From Nothopassalora personata (taxonomy: Eukaryota; Ascomycota; Dothideomycetes; Mycosphaerellales; Mycosphaerellaceae): a stretch of 64,000 nucleotides of DNA. Below are positions 35,999-46,503 of the stretch, in pieces. Within the stretch, counting starts at the first letter, position 1. Every line of letters begins with the position of its first letter. The position numbers and the translations under genes were made by a program. The notes under the pieces were generated by a model. It was not told the DNA's origin. It saw nothing but the letters and a program-made list of their open reading frames with translations, and searched no databases. The DNA lies in the NCBI GenBank assembly GCA_033816765.1, contig CM066288.1, positions 558,001 through 622,000 on the forward strand, in the 5' to 3' direction.

Positions 35999-36867
35999 CT
36001 ACTGCGAAGAACCGCCAGAGATGGTGATGACTTGGCCTGGATCAACCCATTAGCACTGACCTGAGCCGCAAACCGTCTTGAAAACTCACCATTGACCCAA
36101 CCACCATCCTCAGACGCCAAGAACCCCACCACCCTCGCCACATCTTCCGGCGTAGCACATCTCTTCAACGGACAATGCTCAGCCATAAGGTTCTCAATCT
36201 TATCCGCCGGCCAATCTGGAGTGCCACCAGGGATATAGTGCCATGCGTTCTGCGTGAACATATCACTCTTGATACCACCGGGTGCCACACCATTGACGGT
36301 AATCCCCCTCACACCAAAGTCCGTGGCGAACGCCTTGATCATTCCGATGGCCGCCATCTTCGACGCATTGTACAGCACATGATCATGCACGCCCAGCAGA
36401 CCAGCAGCGATGGAGGACATGAGAATCAACCGCCCGTTGTTCTCCAGGTACTTCCACGCCGCCTGTCCGACGAAGAACTGCGCTCTCGCATTCAAGTTGA
36501 AGACGTGGTCATACTTCTCCTCAGTGATCTCCTCGGTCTTGTCCCAGCTCTCTGTGCCAGAGTTACTCATCACAATATCGATTTTGCCAAAGTGGTTCTT
36601 GGTTTCCTGAAAGAGGCGCTCGATTTCGGCTTTCTTGGATACATCGGCTTGGATGCTGATGGCTTTTGCTCCCGTGCCGCATTCTTCGATGATCTTGACG
36701 ACTTCGTCGGCGGCGGATTTGGAAGAGGCGTAGTTTACTACGACTGAAGCACCGCGCTTGCCGAGTTCGATGGCGCAGCCTCGTCCGATGCCGCGGCCGG
36801 CGCCGGTGATGAGAGCGACTTTGCCGTGGAGGGAGGCGGTTTGCACGAGGACGGGTTGTTGGGCCAT
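35999..36867 (-). CDS. Short-chain dehydrogenase/reductase, naphthol-reductase-like
   Basis: Two exons on the minus strand, 36867-36090 and 36036-35999, give 271 residues. The 53-bp intron (36037-36089) has donor GTGAGT and acceptor CAG. Splicing changes the unspliced tail to WVNGQVITISGGSSQ, the usual SDR ending, so this model beats the longer read-through frame. Cofactor motif TGAGRGIG is at residues 21-28, SNSG at 101-104, catalytic Ser at 151/152, Tyr166 and Lys170 (YNASK). The family comprises NADPH-dependent classical SDRs; the sequence recalls fungal tri/tetrahydroxynaphthalene reductases of melanin synthesis and versicolorin-type reductases, which reduce polyphenol ketones in the cytosol. 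The exact substrate cannot be told. No polyketide synthase or other pathway gene is adjacent. Its 3' end is about 250 bp from the repeat block. Confidence 0.9.
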
Positions 36868-38195
36868 TGTGATGGGTGTTGTATGGTGTGTTGGATGATA
36901 TTGATTGATGGCTTACGTCAGAATCTCAGTCCACGGGCACGAAAAGAACCTGCTCAAGAAGATAGCAGCAGCAGGATACAATGTCAGACTGCAACAGAGA
37001 TGAAAACTCCCAGATCTAGCACTCAACCTCGCCGTGTATAAGACTACTATCTCGTTCAACATCTATCGGATCCCCGCGGGTGTGCGATACGGTACGCAGC
37101 GACAGCGTCTCTGCGGTCCAGGACCAGCACAGCGCGCCAGCGAATTCAGACATGCCACGATGCGCCAGCCAATATTTTCGCATAGGCTCGAGAAAGGGTA
37201 CCGGGTCGGAGAATGAGAAGCTCTTGGTTCGTTGCTGCAGGAACCAGGTTCCGACATGCAGCTCGGTCCCGTCCAAAGAGCGAGACCAGGCCCACACCGG
37301 ACTTTGAGGGGATCATAGGCAAAAGTTAGACGTCAGTCAGGGTCTGGGAAGTGCTTGAAGATGTCTGACCAACATCAAGTGATTGCCATTTTATTCATGT
37401 TGGTATTATTGTAGCCAACACTGTCTCGCGCGCAGCCTTTCGAGCTTTGCGATGTGGTGACGCTTCAAGGGGGTACTGCGTTGCGACTTCAGCTTTGAAG
37501 TGCGTCGACGCGCTCGCGACAGTTCCACTTCACGTCGTCCTCGGCCAGTGGGGAGAGACGGCGTACATGAACACAAGTCACACCCGGAGATGCGTTATAG
37601 GACATAGTCCATGCATGATTGAAAGCGGACAAATTCTCTGCTACCCAACCCTACTGTAAGTAGAGACCACACCAGTAACATGCCCATTAACGCCTTTCTA
37701 TCCATCATCAGAACCCTTCTGTGGTCCTGCCAGAACTCCTCGCTCAAGCTCTGGTGACAAAACACCGCCCGCCTTCCGATCTCCATTATCTGCCCATCCG
37801 CCGGCAACAGCGAACCGCTGTGCCACCTTGCAAAAGGAATGCTCACTGCTGCTGCTGCTGCCGCCCAATGCAGATAAAGGAAAGAGGCTCAAAATGACAT
37901 AGCACAAAGAAAGCTGGCTTTCGGGCCAATTGGGGTAGTCGGACAAGCCGGTATTAAAGTCGATTCGTTCAGTCGTCGTTCGTCGTCGCAGTCATTGGAA
38001 GTCCTCCAAAGCGCCAGGAGTGAAGCAAAAGGCCGCCAAACGCCCAAGGAATCGTCAAGCTGCAAGATGGTGATCTGATCCTGTAGCGAGCGCGTTGTCA
38101 AGAACAGAAGCACTGGCAAAAAATGTCAACTAAGCTCGTGATGTCTGCTTGTGGCAGTACATACATACCATACGAGATGTCGCACCCAGCTGCTA
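36868..38195. other. Intergenic region between SDR and cyclin genes
   Basis: About 1.3 kb of normal composition containing the SDR promoter side and the cyclin 3' flank. Several 60-90-codon open stretches overlap on both strands (37016-37300, 37447-37659, 37595-38119). They share no start context, domain or clear codon signal, so I do not call genes here. A short CTG/CAG-rich run (GCTGCTGCTGCTGCCG) lies near 37850. Confidence 0.5.
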
Positions 38196-40025
38196 TCACT
38201 GAGGAATCCAGGCGCCGGTGGTGTTTTGCACTCCCATGCTCGAGCGGTAGCTGAAAGGCAGCTGGAAGCCTCTCATGACCTCTCCACGGACGAAAGTGGA
38301 TGCTCGCTTGTACCGCTTGTCACAGTACTTCTCGTAGACAGCAGAGTGGTGCTTCTGTGGGTCCGAACAGCACTCGTAGATGGCACCAAGCAAGCGATGC
38401 AGTTGACGAAACGTGTAGTCGGAGTAGAAGACGTGAGCTTTGGTCCAGTCGCCTTTTCGGAGCATCAGTCGGGCCATGCAGTGCGCACCAGCGGCGAGGA
38501 AGCTTGGCTTGCAGCCTACAAAGCGTTCATCCATAATGGTAACTTCGAGGAAGTACTTCGCTAATGTGCGGGTCTCCAGGTCGTAGTCATCAGCCTTGCT
38601 GATGCGTCGAAGGAAGCTCATTGGACCTGGCCAGCCCAGCTCGAATTGCAGCATGCTCAGCATGAAGCGCTCCGCCTTGAGAAGCTCCTCTGCGGTATAG
38701 CCATTGTCGACCATGTAGATGATCTCATTGATGGTCGGGCAGTTGACCTCCTCGTACTTGGCGGCAACGAAAATGGCTGTGGCGCCTACCAGCTGGAGCT
38801 TTCCTAGGGATACAATCTTGCAAGACAGGAACCGATCGATGTAGTTGACAGTGAGGAAGAGGGTTTCCGGCAAGAGGTTAAAGCGCTGGTGCACCTGTAC
38901 CACCCAGTCCATGAGGACGCCTCGCATCGACCATTGGATCTCGGTTTGCTGGTCCATGTAGTATGGATTTGGCGCCATGCGGCTCTCCATCTCGCGCATA
39001 TAGTCGAAGATCTCGTCGCCGTACTCAGCCACCATGGACGTGTCCCACTGCTCATCCTCAACATCATCTGGCGTTCGGTTGGCCTCTACCCACACCTTTG
39101 CTTCGGCGATCTCCTGCTTGTTCTTCTTGGTCTGGGCCGGGTTGAAGATTGTTGTCTCAGTGGCATCTCTCATGTCGAAGGATTGAGCCGTCATGTAGTC
39201 TTGGTCCTCATCGTCCAATTCTTCTTCGATGAACTCCTCGGGCGGTGTTCCAACGTGGAAGGCCGGGCCATTGTGGATCGGTGCGGCTTCGATTGACTGC
39301 TGGGGATAGATGTAATGCTGTTTCGCCGCTGGGACATTGGACGATATCGATGGTTGTACGTCGACAGGTTGGACTGGTAGTCTGGGACCTGCCTCGTCTC
39401 GAAGAGGAACACTTTCGGTTCGGTGAACTTCCTCGTGCTGGCGGAGGAAGTTGTTTGTGCTCTGCTTTGGTGCGAGCGCCGGTTGTGGTTGTGCGATTAT
39501 GTTGACAGTGTCCACTGGTTGTACTGGGGCGTTGTTATCCTTGGCAAGAGCCTCTGGCTGGACTGCTGCAGGTACCGGATCCCTCAACACTTTGCTCTTT
39601 TTGGGCACTACTTTCTTCGGTTGTTGCATTTCGGACACCGCTGCTGTGGCTTGTCTGGTGGCAGCGACCGCGCCTGCGATCTGCATACTGGAACTCTTGG
39701 TAGCAAGTGGCCGAACTGCTGGACGCTGGAAAGTCTGTGCCGATGCGGCTGGCTCGGCATGGATCTTGATCTTTCCTGGTGACGCCTTGCCGATCTCGGA
39801 ATCGTCTTTGGGTATCACTCTGAGGTTGGCATTTGTCTCGCCGAGTACCTTCTTCTGAGTGAGTGCGACACCTCCCAATGCCGATGTCGACTTCGTCCTC
39901 TGGTGGTGCAGCGTCTTGCCCATTGGGCCGTGTGCTGGTGGCGGCATATTTTCGTCGTGTACGCGTATCGCACGCGCGAGCGGTCGTTGCGGCTGATGGG
40001 AGAGCAGTGTCAGTGTCTCGGTCAT
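38196..40025 (-). CDS. G2/mitotic B-type cyclin
   Basis: 609 residues from the ATG at 40025 to TAG at 38196; the frame is open further upstream but only from a TTG. Residues 1-300 are low-complexity and basic, with a possible destruction-box-like KKVLGETN near 58-65. The cyclin N box is at about 330-462 (MRGVLMDWVVQVH, then LFLTVNYIDRFLS, then FVAAKYEEV) and the C box at about 463-580 (PMSFLRRISKADD, then RTLAKYFLE). These are hallmarks of A/B-type cyclins, which bind and activate the Cdc2/Cdk1 kinase for entry into mitosis and are destroyed by the APC. The closest named relatives would be Aspergillus NimE and yeast Clb proteins. No intron is needed. It is transcribed away from the Zn2Cys6 gene across a 2.96-kb shared upstream region. 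Confidence 0.93.
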   Translation of the reverse strand: MTETLTLLSHQPQRPLARAIRVHDENMPPPAHGPMGKTLHHQRTKSTSALGGVALTQKKVLGETNANLRVIPKDDSEIGKASPGKIKIHAEPAASAQTFQRPAVRPLATKSSSMQIAGAVAATRQATAAVSEMQQPKKVVPKKSKVLRDPVPAAVQPEALAKDNNAPVQPVDTVNIIAQPQPALAPKQSTNNFLRQHEEVHRTESVPLRDEAGPRLPVQPVDVQPSISSNVPAAKQHYIYPQQSIEAAPIHNGPAFHVGTPPEEFIEEELDDEDQDYMTAQSFDMRDATETTIFNPAQTKKNKQEIAEAKVWVEANRTPDDVEDEQWDTSMVAEYGDEIFDYMREMESRMAPNPYYMDQQTEIQWSMRGVLMDWVVQVHQRFNLLPETLFLTVNYIDRFLSCKIVSLGKLQLVGATAIFVAAKYEEVNCPTINEIIYMVDNGYTAEELLKAERFMLSMLQFELGWPGPMSFLRRISKADDYDLETRTLAKYFLEVTIMDERFVGCKPSFLAAGAHCMARLMLRKGDWTKAHVFYSDYTFRQLHRLLGAIYECCSDPQKHHSAVYEKYCDKRYKRASTFVRGEVMRGFQLPFSYRSSMGVQNTTGAWIPQ

Positions 40026-42981
40026 GAGGAGGGTGTTGCTTTTGTGCTGTCGACGATGGGTCAATGCTGTCCATGTGACAGCGTCAAGTGATGTATGTGA
40101 ATGGTTAAAGAAGGAAGGAGACGCTTATGTGAGTATTTGTTGCCTGGGATGTGGTATGGTGTGGTGAATGCGAGTGTCTCAAGGCACATAGATGGTCATG
40201 GCTTGTTGTGGGAAGTTGGCAGCTCTAACGGAGCAACGAGATTTGTTTGTACGTGTCAGTGAGAGTGGCTTACCTTCGCGTCCATGCTGTGTGCTGTTAT
40301 CCCCTGATTGCGATATTCTGCTGCTGACACCTGGGTACGTGACTGTCGCTTGTGATCCGAGTCGTGTCCGTGAAATGTCGCGGTATGCCGGAAGTCGTTC
40401 GTGTCGGCGTCCTTCACTCTAGTTGCACGCGGCGGCGGCGCGATGTTGATATCGTCGCATGTGCAGGCTGACGGCAGCGAATATGAGATCGTCGCTGTCG
40501 TCTTCCGCCGGCGCCTGGGGAAGATACGCCGTGTATCGCTGCTGTTGTTGTCGCTGTTGGCTATCAAGATGCTCACGAACTATCTTGTTTTCCCCAAACA
40601 ACAAACCGCTAGCGCCTTCCTCCGACGGGACCGACGAGGGAGCGGACCGTCTTTGCGAGCCAATCACCTGAAGCTCAAGATTGCGACGTCATTGCATCTG
40701 ACTTCCGGCCCACCTTTGACACGTCGCGCAGCACCTCGACAGTACATTACAAGTGCACTGCACGTACTCAAGAGGAGCTGAACGCCTTCGAAACAACTCT
40801 CACGCGGTTTCCCGACGCGGTAAGTTCGTGCACAGCAAGTCTATCGCCCCGTCAGCATATGTCCACCTCCTCGCTGCACATTACACTCTGTTGCTCGTGA
40901 CGCGTCGCATTGTTTACTGGGATAGAGCTGGGATGAAGCTAATGTACGCACTCTATGCACGAGCGCACGTGATGTCTTTCAGCCGAATGTCTCACCACCA
41001 ACCAGCACTTATGCTTCGCTCAGCTTCTCTTATAAGACTTATATGTTGCTCGGACTACCCGGCGGTGTGCGGACGGATCAGTCCTCTGTGTGCTGTCCAT
41101 CTCCATGGTTCGTGCACTGCCAGCCTATCGATGCGACAACTTCGCCGTGCGTTGCCGCGCCCGAGACCCGTCGGACAAGGGAACTTGACACACCATGCAC
41201 GCCGAAAGCCCTGCCTGCGAGCCTCTTAGAACACGACGGTGCATAGCAGCTCCGTGGGCTATGAGGGAATGGTGGAGTGCGATGGCGCTTTACTATTATA
41301 GCGCTTTCGCCAGGATTGCAGTGCCGGAGCTGCTTATGCGTTTCAACATAATTGTCGATCACCGCGAGCGGCGAAAGCAATCAGCGGCCATGACACCAAC
41401 TGCAGCTTTCCGCGAGGGAGCTTTATCACTTCGAAAGTGCCCGTTCCGTCCTCGGCGTGCTAATCGAAACTCCAGGCATGATCACTTCTTTGACTCGGCG
41501 CCATTCCTGCTCATGCGCGCTCGGGTAATATGCAAGATATGCAGCGGGTCTTTGTGCTACCACCTGCAAGCACTTCACTAAAGCCACCGTTATTGCCACT
41601 GGCAGAATGTGCGCATCTGCTGACTGGGAATGGCCAACATATGGATCGCTTCAATGCGATAATGGATGCGCTTCGCTTCTGCTGACCTTATACGACTGGC
41701 GCGAGCATTCATGATCTTTTGATGATGTCGCACCATGCACGCCTGTGCACCCATGGCAACAAGTCGGCCTCCCACTTGGGACTCCAATACCTTTGCGCCC
41801 TCGCCCTCGACCATCAAAGTCATATGGGCGATTACTCATGACACCATCCAGAATACTCGCCATCGGCAGTGTGGTGTGTCCCATGGCGGCTGATTTGCTT
41901 GCCTACACGAGACTGCTGAAGGTTTCATTGGAGCGCAACATATTGTCCAAGGGTCCCTCCATCCTAGGCGGCTTGTGTGGCTAGATGCACTCCGGGCTCG
42001 GGGTGTTGCTGCAGGCGCCTTGCGCTCTCAGTTGGCGCTGCTACGCTGGACTCTAGAAAGGATCCTGTGGCTCCCCTCTCAGAGCAGTGTTGCAAGTGAC
42101 CCGATCTGAATTTCGTCACAGGCATCTTTGTTTCAGCGGATATATGGCGGCTGATGCAACGGGAGGAGAAGGACATCTGCGATCGCACTCACAGTACATC
42201 GAATATGTAGATAGTAGAATTCCACAATTGTAGAAGCGCTGTTGAACTGACATGTATCGTTGAGTGGATTTGCAGCGCAAGAAAGGTTGCCATCCACGTA
42301 CCGCGATCCGAATGGACTGTGCTCCGGCTTGTAGCATCTCCACTCCTCCCACTTCGCTGACCTTCTTTCTGCTCAACCCAACAAGTGACTCTCTTAGCCG
42401 TCTTCATGGTGATACAGCTGAGTGGTCATTCTATCTTGGGCAATCGTCTGTTTGCGCTACATACGCAGTGATAGCATTCTTCTCGCCCACTGCTCGCACT
42501 TCGATCTTGGAGGTCCGCCTCGGCGCCGACACGACGGTGAGGTGAGTGGCAGACTGCACCAAACCCATCAAACAACCATCGCCCACCCTCATCAGACCAC
42601 CGCGACCCTTGGTAAGTCCTGAGTCGCCATCAGAATGCACGAAAACACCCCAATATCAAGACCTCAACGTCCCGGACTTCGATCTGTCGGTCAGCTGCGA
42701 GAGCCAACTATCCCTTTCCAAAGCGCCCATCTGACCTGTTGTCGCTGGCTATGCTACCTATAACGACTGGCGACCATATCCGCCGGCGCATGGCTGACCC
42801 ATTTCACCGCAGGTTCGAGGTCTTCCGCCGTCATTGTTGCCGCCCCGAGCCCGTCCTTGCCTTTGCGCCGACGGCAGCGTGAGTGGCACATATCCGCCAT
42901 CCACCTTTAACTCGCATCAAATACATCCAAGGAATAACTTTCTACCCTGTCGACTCGATAGAGGTGTGGATATATCAAGCT
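40026..42981. other. Divergent upstream region of the cyclin and Zn2Cys6 genes
   Basis: Nearly 3 kb of normal composition between two divergently transcribed genes. Many short frames occur on both strands, the longest 158 codons at 40753-41229 starting with GTG. None shows a domain or a convincing start. Donor-like sequences (GGTAAGTCC at 42610, CGTGAGTGG at 42879) lie before the Zn2Cys6 start and could belong to 5' UTR introns, which cannot be settled without transcripts. A long regulated promoter for either gene is plausible. Confidence 0.45.
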
Positions 42982-45071
42982 ATGGACGTTTCGAGCATGT
43001 TGTCCAATGGAGCCCAGAACGCTGCTAGCGCGGGCGATGCAAAGAGACAGAATCACCAGTACGCCACACGTCATGGCAGCATGGGACAAGAGGACACGCC
43101 TGACACGAAGCCATACATTGGCAATGCTCAACGCGCCTTGCGAGGCAGCAATGGCGGCGCTGCGGCATCTGGATATGCTCGAGGGTCGCCCGCCAAGAAA
43201 GATCAGAGACATGTCGTCTTCCAGCTCATAGATCCCAAGGACCCGCGCATACAGGCCCGATTGCCAATGCGTGTCATGATCTCGCCGAACGACACAACAG
43301 AGTCCATCATCACTACCGTCAAGAACTTCTACGGCTTGTATGAGTACGGCGTGAGCTTCGAAAACAGGGACGGCTTCGGCATTATCGCATCGTTCGACAA
43401 TTTCGAAAACGATATGGTCGTCTATGTCAGGACCGTGGCGCCACCGTCGGCTTCCTTCGAAGAGCAAGTGCGAGACTCGGTGTCGCCGAAGAAGCACACA
43501 CTCGGCGCGCCATTCGAAATGCGACCGCCGTCCCACAGCGCAAACCACTCACCGTCGCGGTCGGCCGTTCGGTCTGCAGGAGTTCGGAGCATCTCTCCTC
43601 AGTCCGAGACTGGCCGTCGCAGTGCTTCTGCTACGCCCGGCGGCAAACCGCGCTCGCAGAGAACCAAGAGCAAAGATGTCACCATGATGGACGGAGACGG
43701 CTATAGTAGCGGTGACAACGCTTCAGTGACCAGTTCTCGCCGATCCAAGGCAGAGGAGATCAAAGCAGAGATCACCGTTGACAACATTGTAGAAGGCGGT
43801 CGGAGGAAGCGGGCATTTGAGAGTTCTGTAAGCATGGCTGCACACCTCCCGTCGCCAAATGACTAACACAAGCCGTTCAGGAACTGCCACTGTTTGTGCC
43901 ACCCCAGGTCCCGATGAGTGCATCGATATCATCGATCTCTCCGCAGCGCCGGAATGGACCAGCTGGCTCGCCGTATGCCTTCTCGAACCAGCAGACCTTC
44001 TCGTACACGCAGCCTCTTCCATCACCGCAGAGCTATGGCCATGGCAGCGGCTATATGCAACCTACATTCCCGTCGAATCCTTACCAGAGTGGCTTCCCAC
44101 AGCCTAGTAGGCCAGCGCGAGGCAGCCGTATCAGTGGTGCAAGCCATGGCTCGAACAGAAACTCCGGTGGTGGGATCCTGCCAACACCTGACCCTACCAT
44201 TGGCAGTGTCATCTCTGATGAGGATGTTGCGCTTCAGCTCATGCGGCTTGGTGACCCATCCGCGTTCTCTCATGGACGTACCTCGACATCGACAGTCGAC
44301 GATACGCTCAGCGGCAAGGCAGATGCTGCCTCATCCGATGAAGACGAAGACGATGATGAAGAGCAAGATGATCGTCAAGCCGGCCTCCCTGTGGCGCCAC
44401 GCTTCTCAAAGGAGGACGTCGGACCACAGAGGAAGAAGCTGCGCACCATGAATGAGCTGCCTAGTGATGGTACGAGCGGAGAGGAATATGAAGACCATCG
44501 CGATGGCAACTTTGGCAGCGACGAGGTCATGGGTGATGATGAACAACGCAAGACTGTCAAGCAAAAGGTCAAGTCCGGCAAGATCAACGGTCCCAACGGA
44601 CTGAAGCCTGCCAAGCCACGAGCGCCGTCCATGTCCAAACACAAGAAGGCATCCATCGGGCACAGCAACCCCAAAGTGCCCATGTCGCCGGCTTCCCTGC
44701 CCTCTCAATCTCGGAAGGCGTCCATCGCCTCGACGATCAACTTCCAGCACCAGCTCGGCGCAGACGAGGAAGATCTTTCCTCAAAGCCGCGCTGCCAGCG
44801 TTGTCGAAAAAGCAAGAAGGGCTGCGACCGGCAGCGTCCATGCGGCCGCTGCAAGGATGCGGGCATCGGCATTGAGGGCTGTGTCAGCGAGGACGAAGGC
44901 AATGGTCGCAAGGGTCGCTATGGTCGGCACATGGGGATCTCTCTCAAGAAGGCCGAAGAGGAAGACTATGGCGATGATACCCCACCACCACAGGCGCCGC
45001 CGTCTATGCCTGCCGGCAACCTGTTCTTGGCTCCTGCTGTGTCAGACAAGAACAAGAAGCGCAAGCGGTGA
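42982..45071 (+). CDS. Zn2Cys6 (C6) protein with an N-terminal conserved domain, probable transcription regulator
   Basis: Two exons, 42982-43827 and 43881-45071, 678 residues. The 53-bp intron has GTAAGC, an internal GACTAACAC branch site and TTCAG, and joins ...FESS to ELPLF in frame. The ATG at 42982 (MDVSSML) is chosen because the longer frame starts with GTG. Residues 77-153 (HVVFQLIDP... to ...VVYVRTVA) look like a compact folded domain that I cannot name. Ser/Arg/Lys-rich regions follow, then an acidic run near 435-447 (DEDEDDDEEQDD). A Zn2Cys6 cluster spans about 587-616 (CQRCRKSKKGC, then CGRCKDAG), a DNA-binding fold specific to fungi. The motif usually sits near the N-terminus; here it is near the C-terminus and the usual fungal_trans middle domain is absent. 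A nuclear role is inferred, reinforced by the C-terminal KNKKRKR. Targets are unknown. Confidence 0.88.
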
Positions 45072-46503
45072 TCGAGCTTGTTGTCAATAACGCATCTACC
45101 TACTATGCGCTATTTCCTCGCGCCACGCATTCAACTCCGCCGTCTGCTTATACAACAACCACATCACCGTCCAAAGCGAAAAGAAGGACATAGACTGGGC
45201 CCGGTATCTGGAACTCTGGAATGTTTCGCTTTGAGCTCAGCGCTGGTTCTGAATTCGAAGGGGATGTCTATGATGAAGATATGAGTCGTTTGCTTTTGCA
45301 AAGTCTCGACACAACACTCCTTTTTTCAGCGCGAGTGCTTCTGCTTTTGCGTGGGGCAATGGACGGATCGAAGGATGATGGCGCTTTATCACCTAATGGC
45401 TTGGATCTGTTCTGCATGGCATGACATGATTATCGCAAAGATGGTGCAAAAAAGTGACGCGTGTTATCGAGAGCTGATGATCGGCTGGGTAGAGTGGATA
45501 GGACGTATGAGCAATGGATGTGATTGCAATGAATTGTCTCAACATCTATCGTCATTGTGGCAGTCGTGTGTCCTGCCGTGATATGCTTGCATGATGCGCA
45601 GTTCTACGCAAAGAGCATTGTTGGTGTCTCGAGGAATTGTTGTAGACAGATCCGAGTGCACGATGGCGGTCCCAATCAGCCGCATATGCTTCGGGACGGT
45701 GCTCACAATCTTCGATTAGCCAGAGGTGATTACAGTATCCCATGGTGAACCACCATCGCGAAGCTTGTCATGTCGCCGTCGACCAAAAACCATCCCACGA
45801 GTTTATTTAGCACGTAAACCTAAGGACTAGTGACTAAGCGATCAATATTGGTAGAACGCTTCCAGGCCGACATTGCTCTAGAGAAGTCGCATACTCCGAA
45901 CCGCTGGGGAAGTTTTCGTATATTGATACCATTTGACTCCTCTTTGTGGCAGCTGTGCTCTTGCTTCGTGCCTGTTTCGTGGTATGACAGATCGCCCTAG
46001 CGCTCAAATCCAACCGAGGACAGCCCTTCGCAGATATGCCTGCAAACGAGAAGACTGCTACAGCTACGACCCTCTTCTACCAAACATCTCGCGCATTAAT
46101 TGCGTAGTAGTCTAGCGTTCGACTATCGCGCGCTCTACGAACAGTTAAGGGCCCCTTTGGAACTTTAATGTTGAAGTCCGAATCTCGCCCCACCGCAGTT
46201 TCGTGAGGAAATCCGTTGTGACTACATCTGCGACGGGCTGTGCTCAGTGGTTGCTTTTCAGAGGCGGCAACCGCAACTCCCTCGCCTTTCTATTCTGCAG
46301 CCTCGACACATGTCTCTTCGGCCTCTGAAGGATCAACTCTAAAAGTGAGCTCCGCGGCACAGCTCCAGACGCGCACTATTTGGCCATGCGGCTGTGCACC
46401 TCACAGAGCAAACCATCATCAGCTCCCATCCTCAACCTAGCTATGGCGTTTACCGGTCTGTAGTCTACATTCGCAATCCTTGAAGATACGGCACATTATC
46501 CAA
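45072..46503. other. Intergenic region between Zn2Cys6 and thioredoxin-transglutaminase genes
   Basis: About 1.4 kb with the 3' flank of the Zn2Cys6 gene and the promoter of the next. Composition is ordinary. Short open stretches are not supported as genes. A tRNA-like fragment near 46101-46198 was examined and rejected. Confidence 0.5.

Noticed and set aside
36175..36747. 190-codon plus-strand frame
   Set aside because: Antisense of the SDR coding sequence, whose motifs and splice sites are clear.
35929..36867. 312-residue unspliced version of the SDR
   Set aside because: The tail after WVNG is non-homologous; removing the 53-bp GTGAGT...CAG intron restores the normal SDR C-terminus.
37016..37307. 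Cluster of overlapping short frames on both strands between SDR and cyclin
   Set aside because: No start context, splice pattern or domain distinguishes any one of them.
39535..40074. 179-codon minus-strand frame starting ATG at 40074 and overlapping the cyclin start
   Set aside because: It lies in another frame of the cyclin's conserved coding region and has no domain; treated as a shadow.
40753..41229. 158-codon frame in the cyclin/Zn2Cys6 upstream region
   Set aside because: Starts with GTG, no recognisable domain, and many overlapping frames of similar quality.
46101..46198. tRNA-like stretch with A-box-like TAGTCTAGCG and B-box-like GTCCGAATCTC
   Set aside because: No acceptor stem or T-stem pairing could be formed, and the spacing and anticodon arm do not fit.
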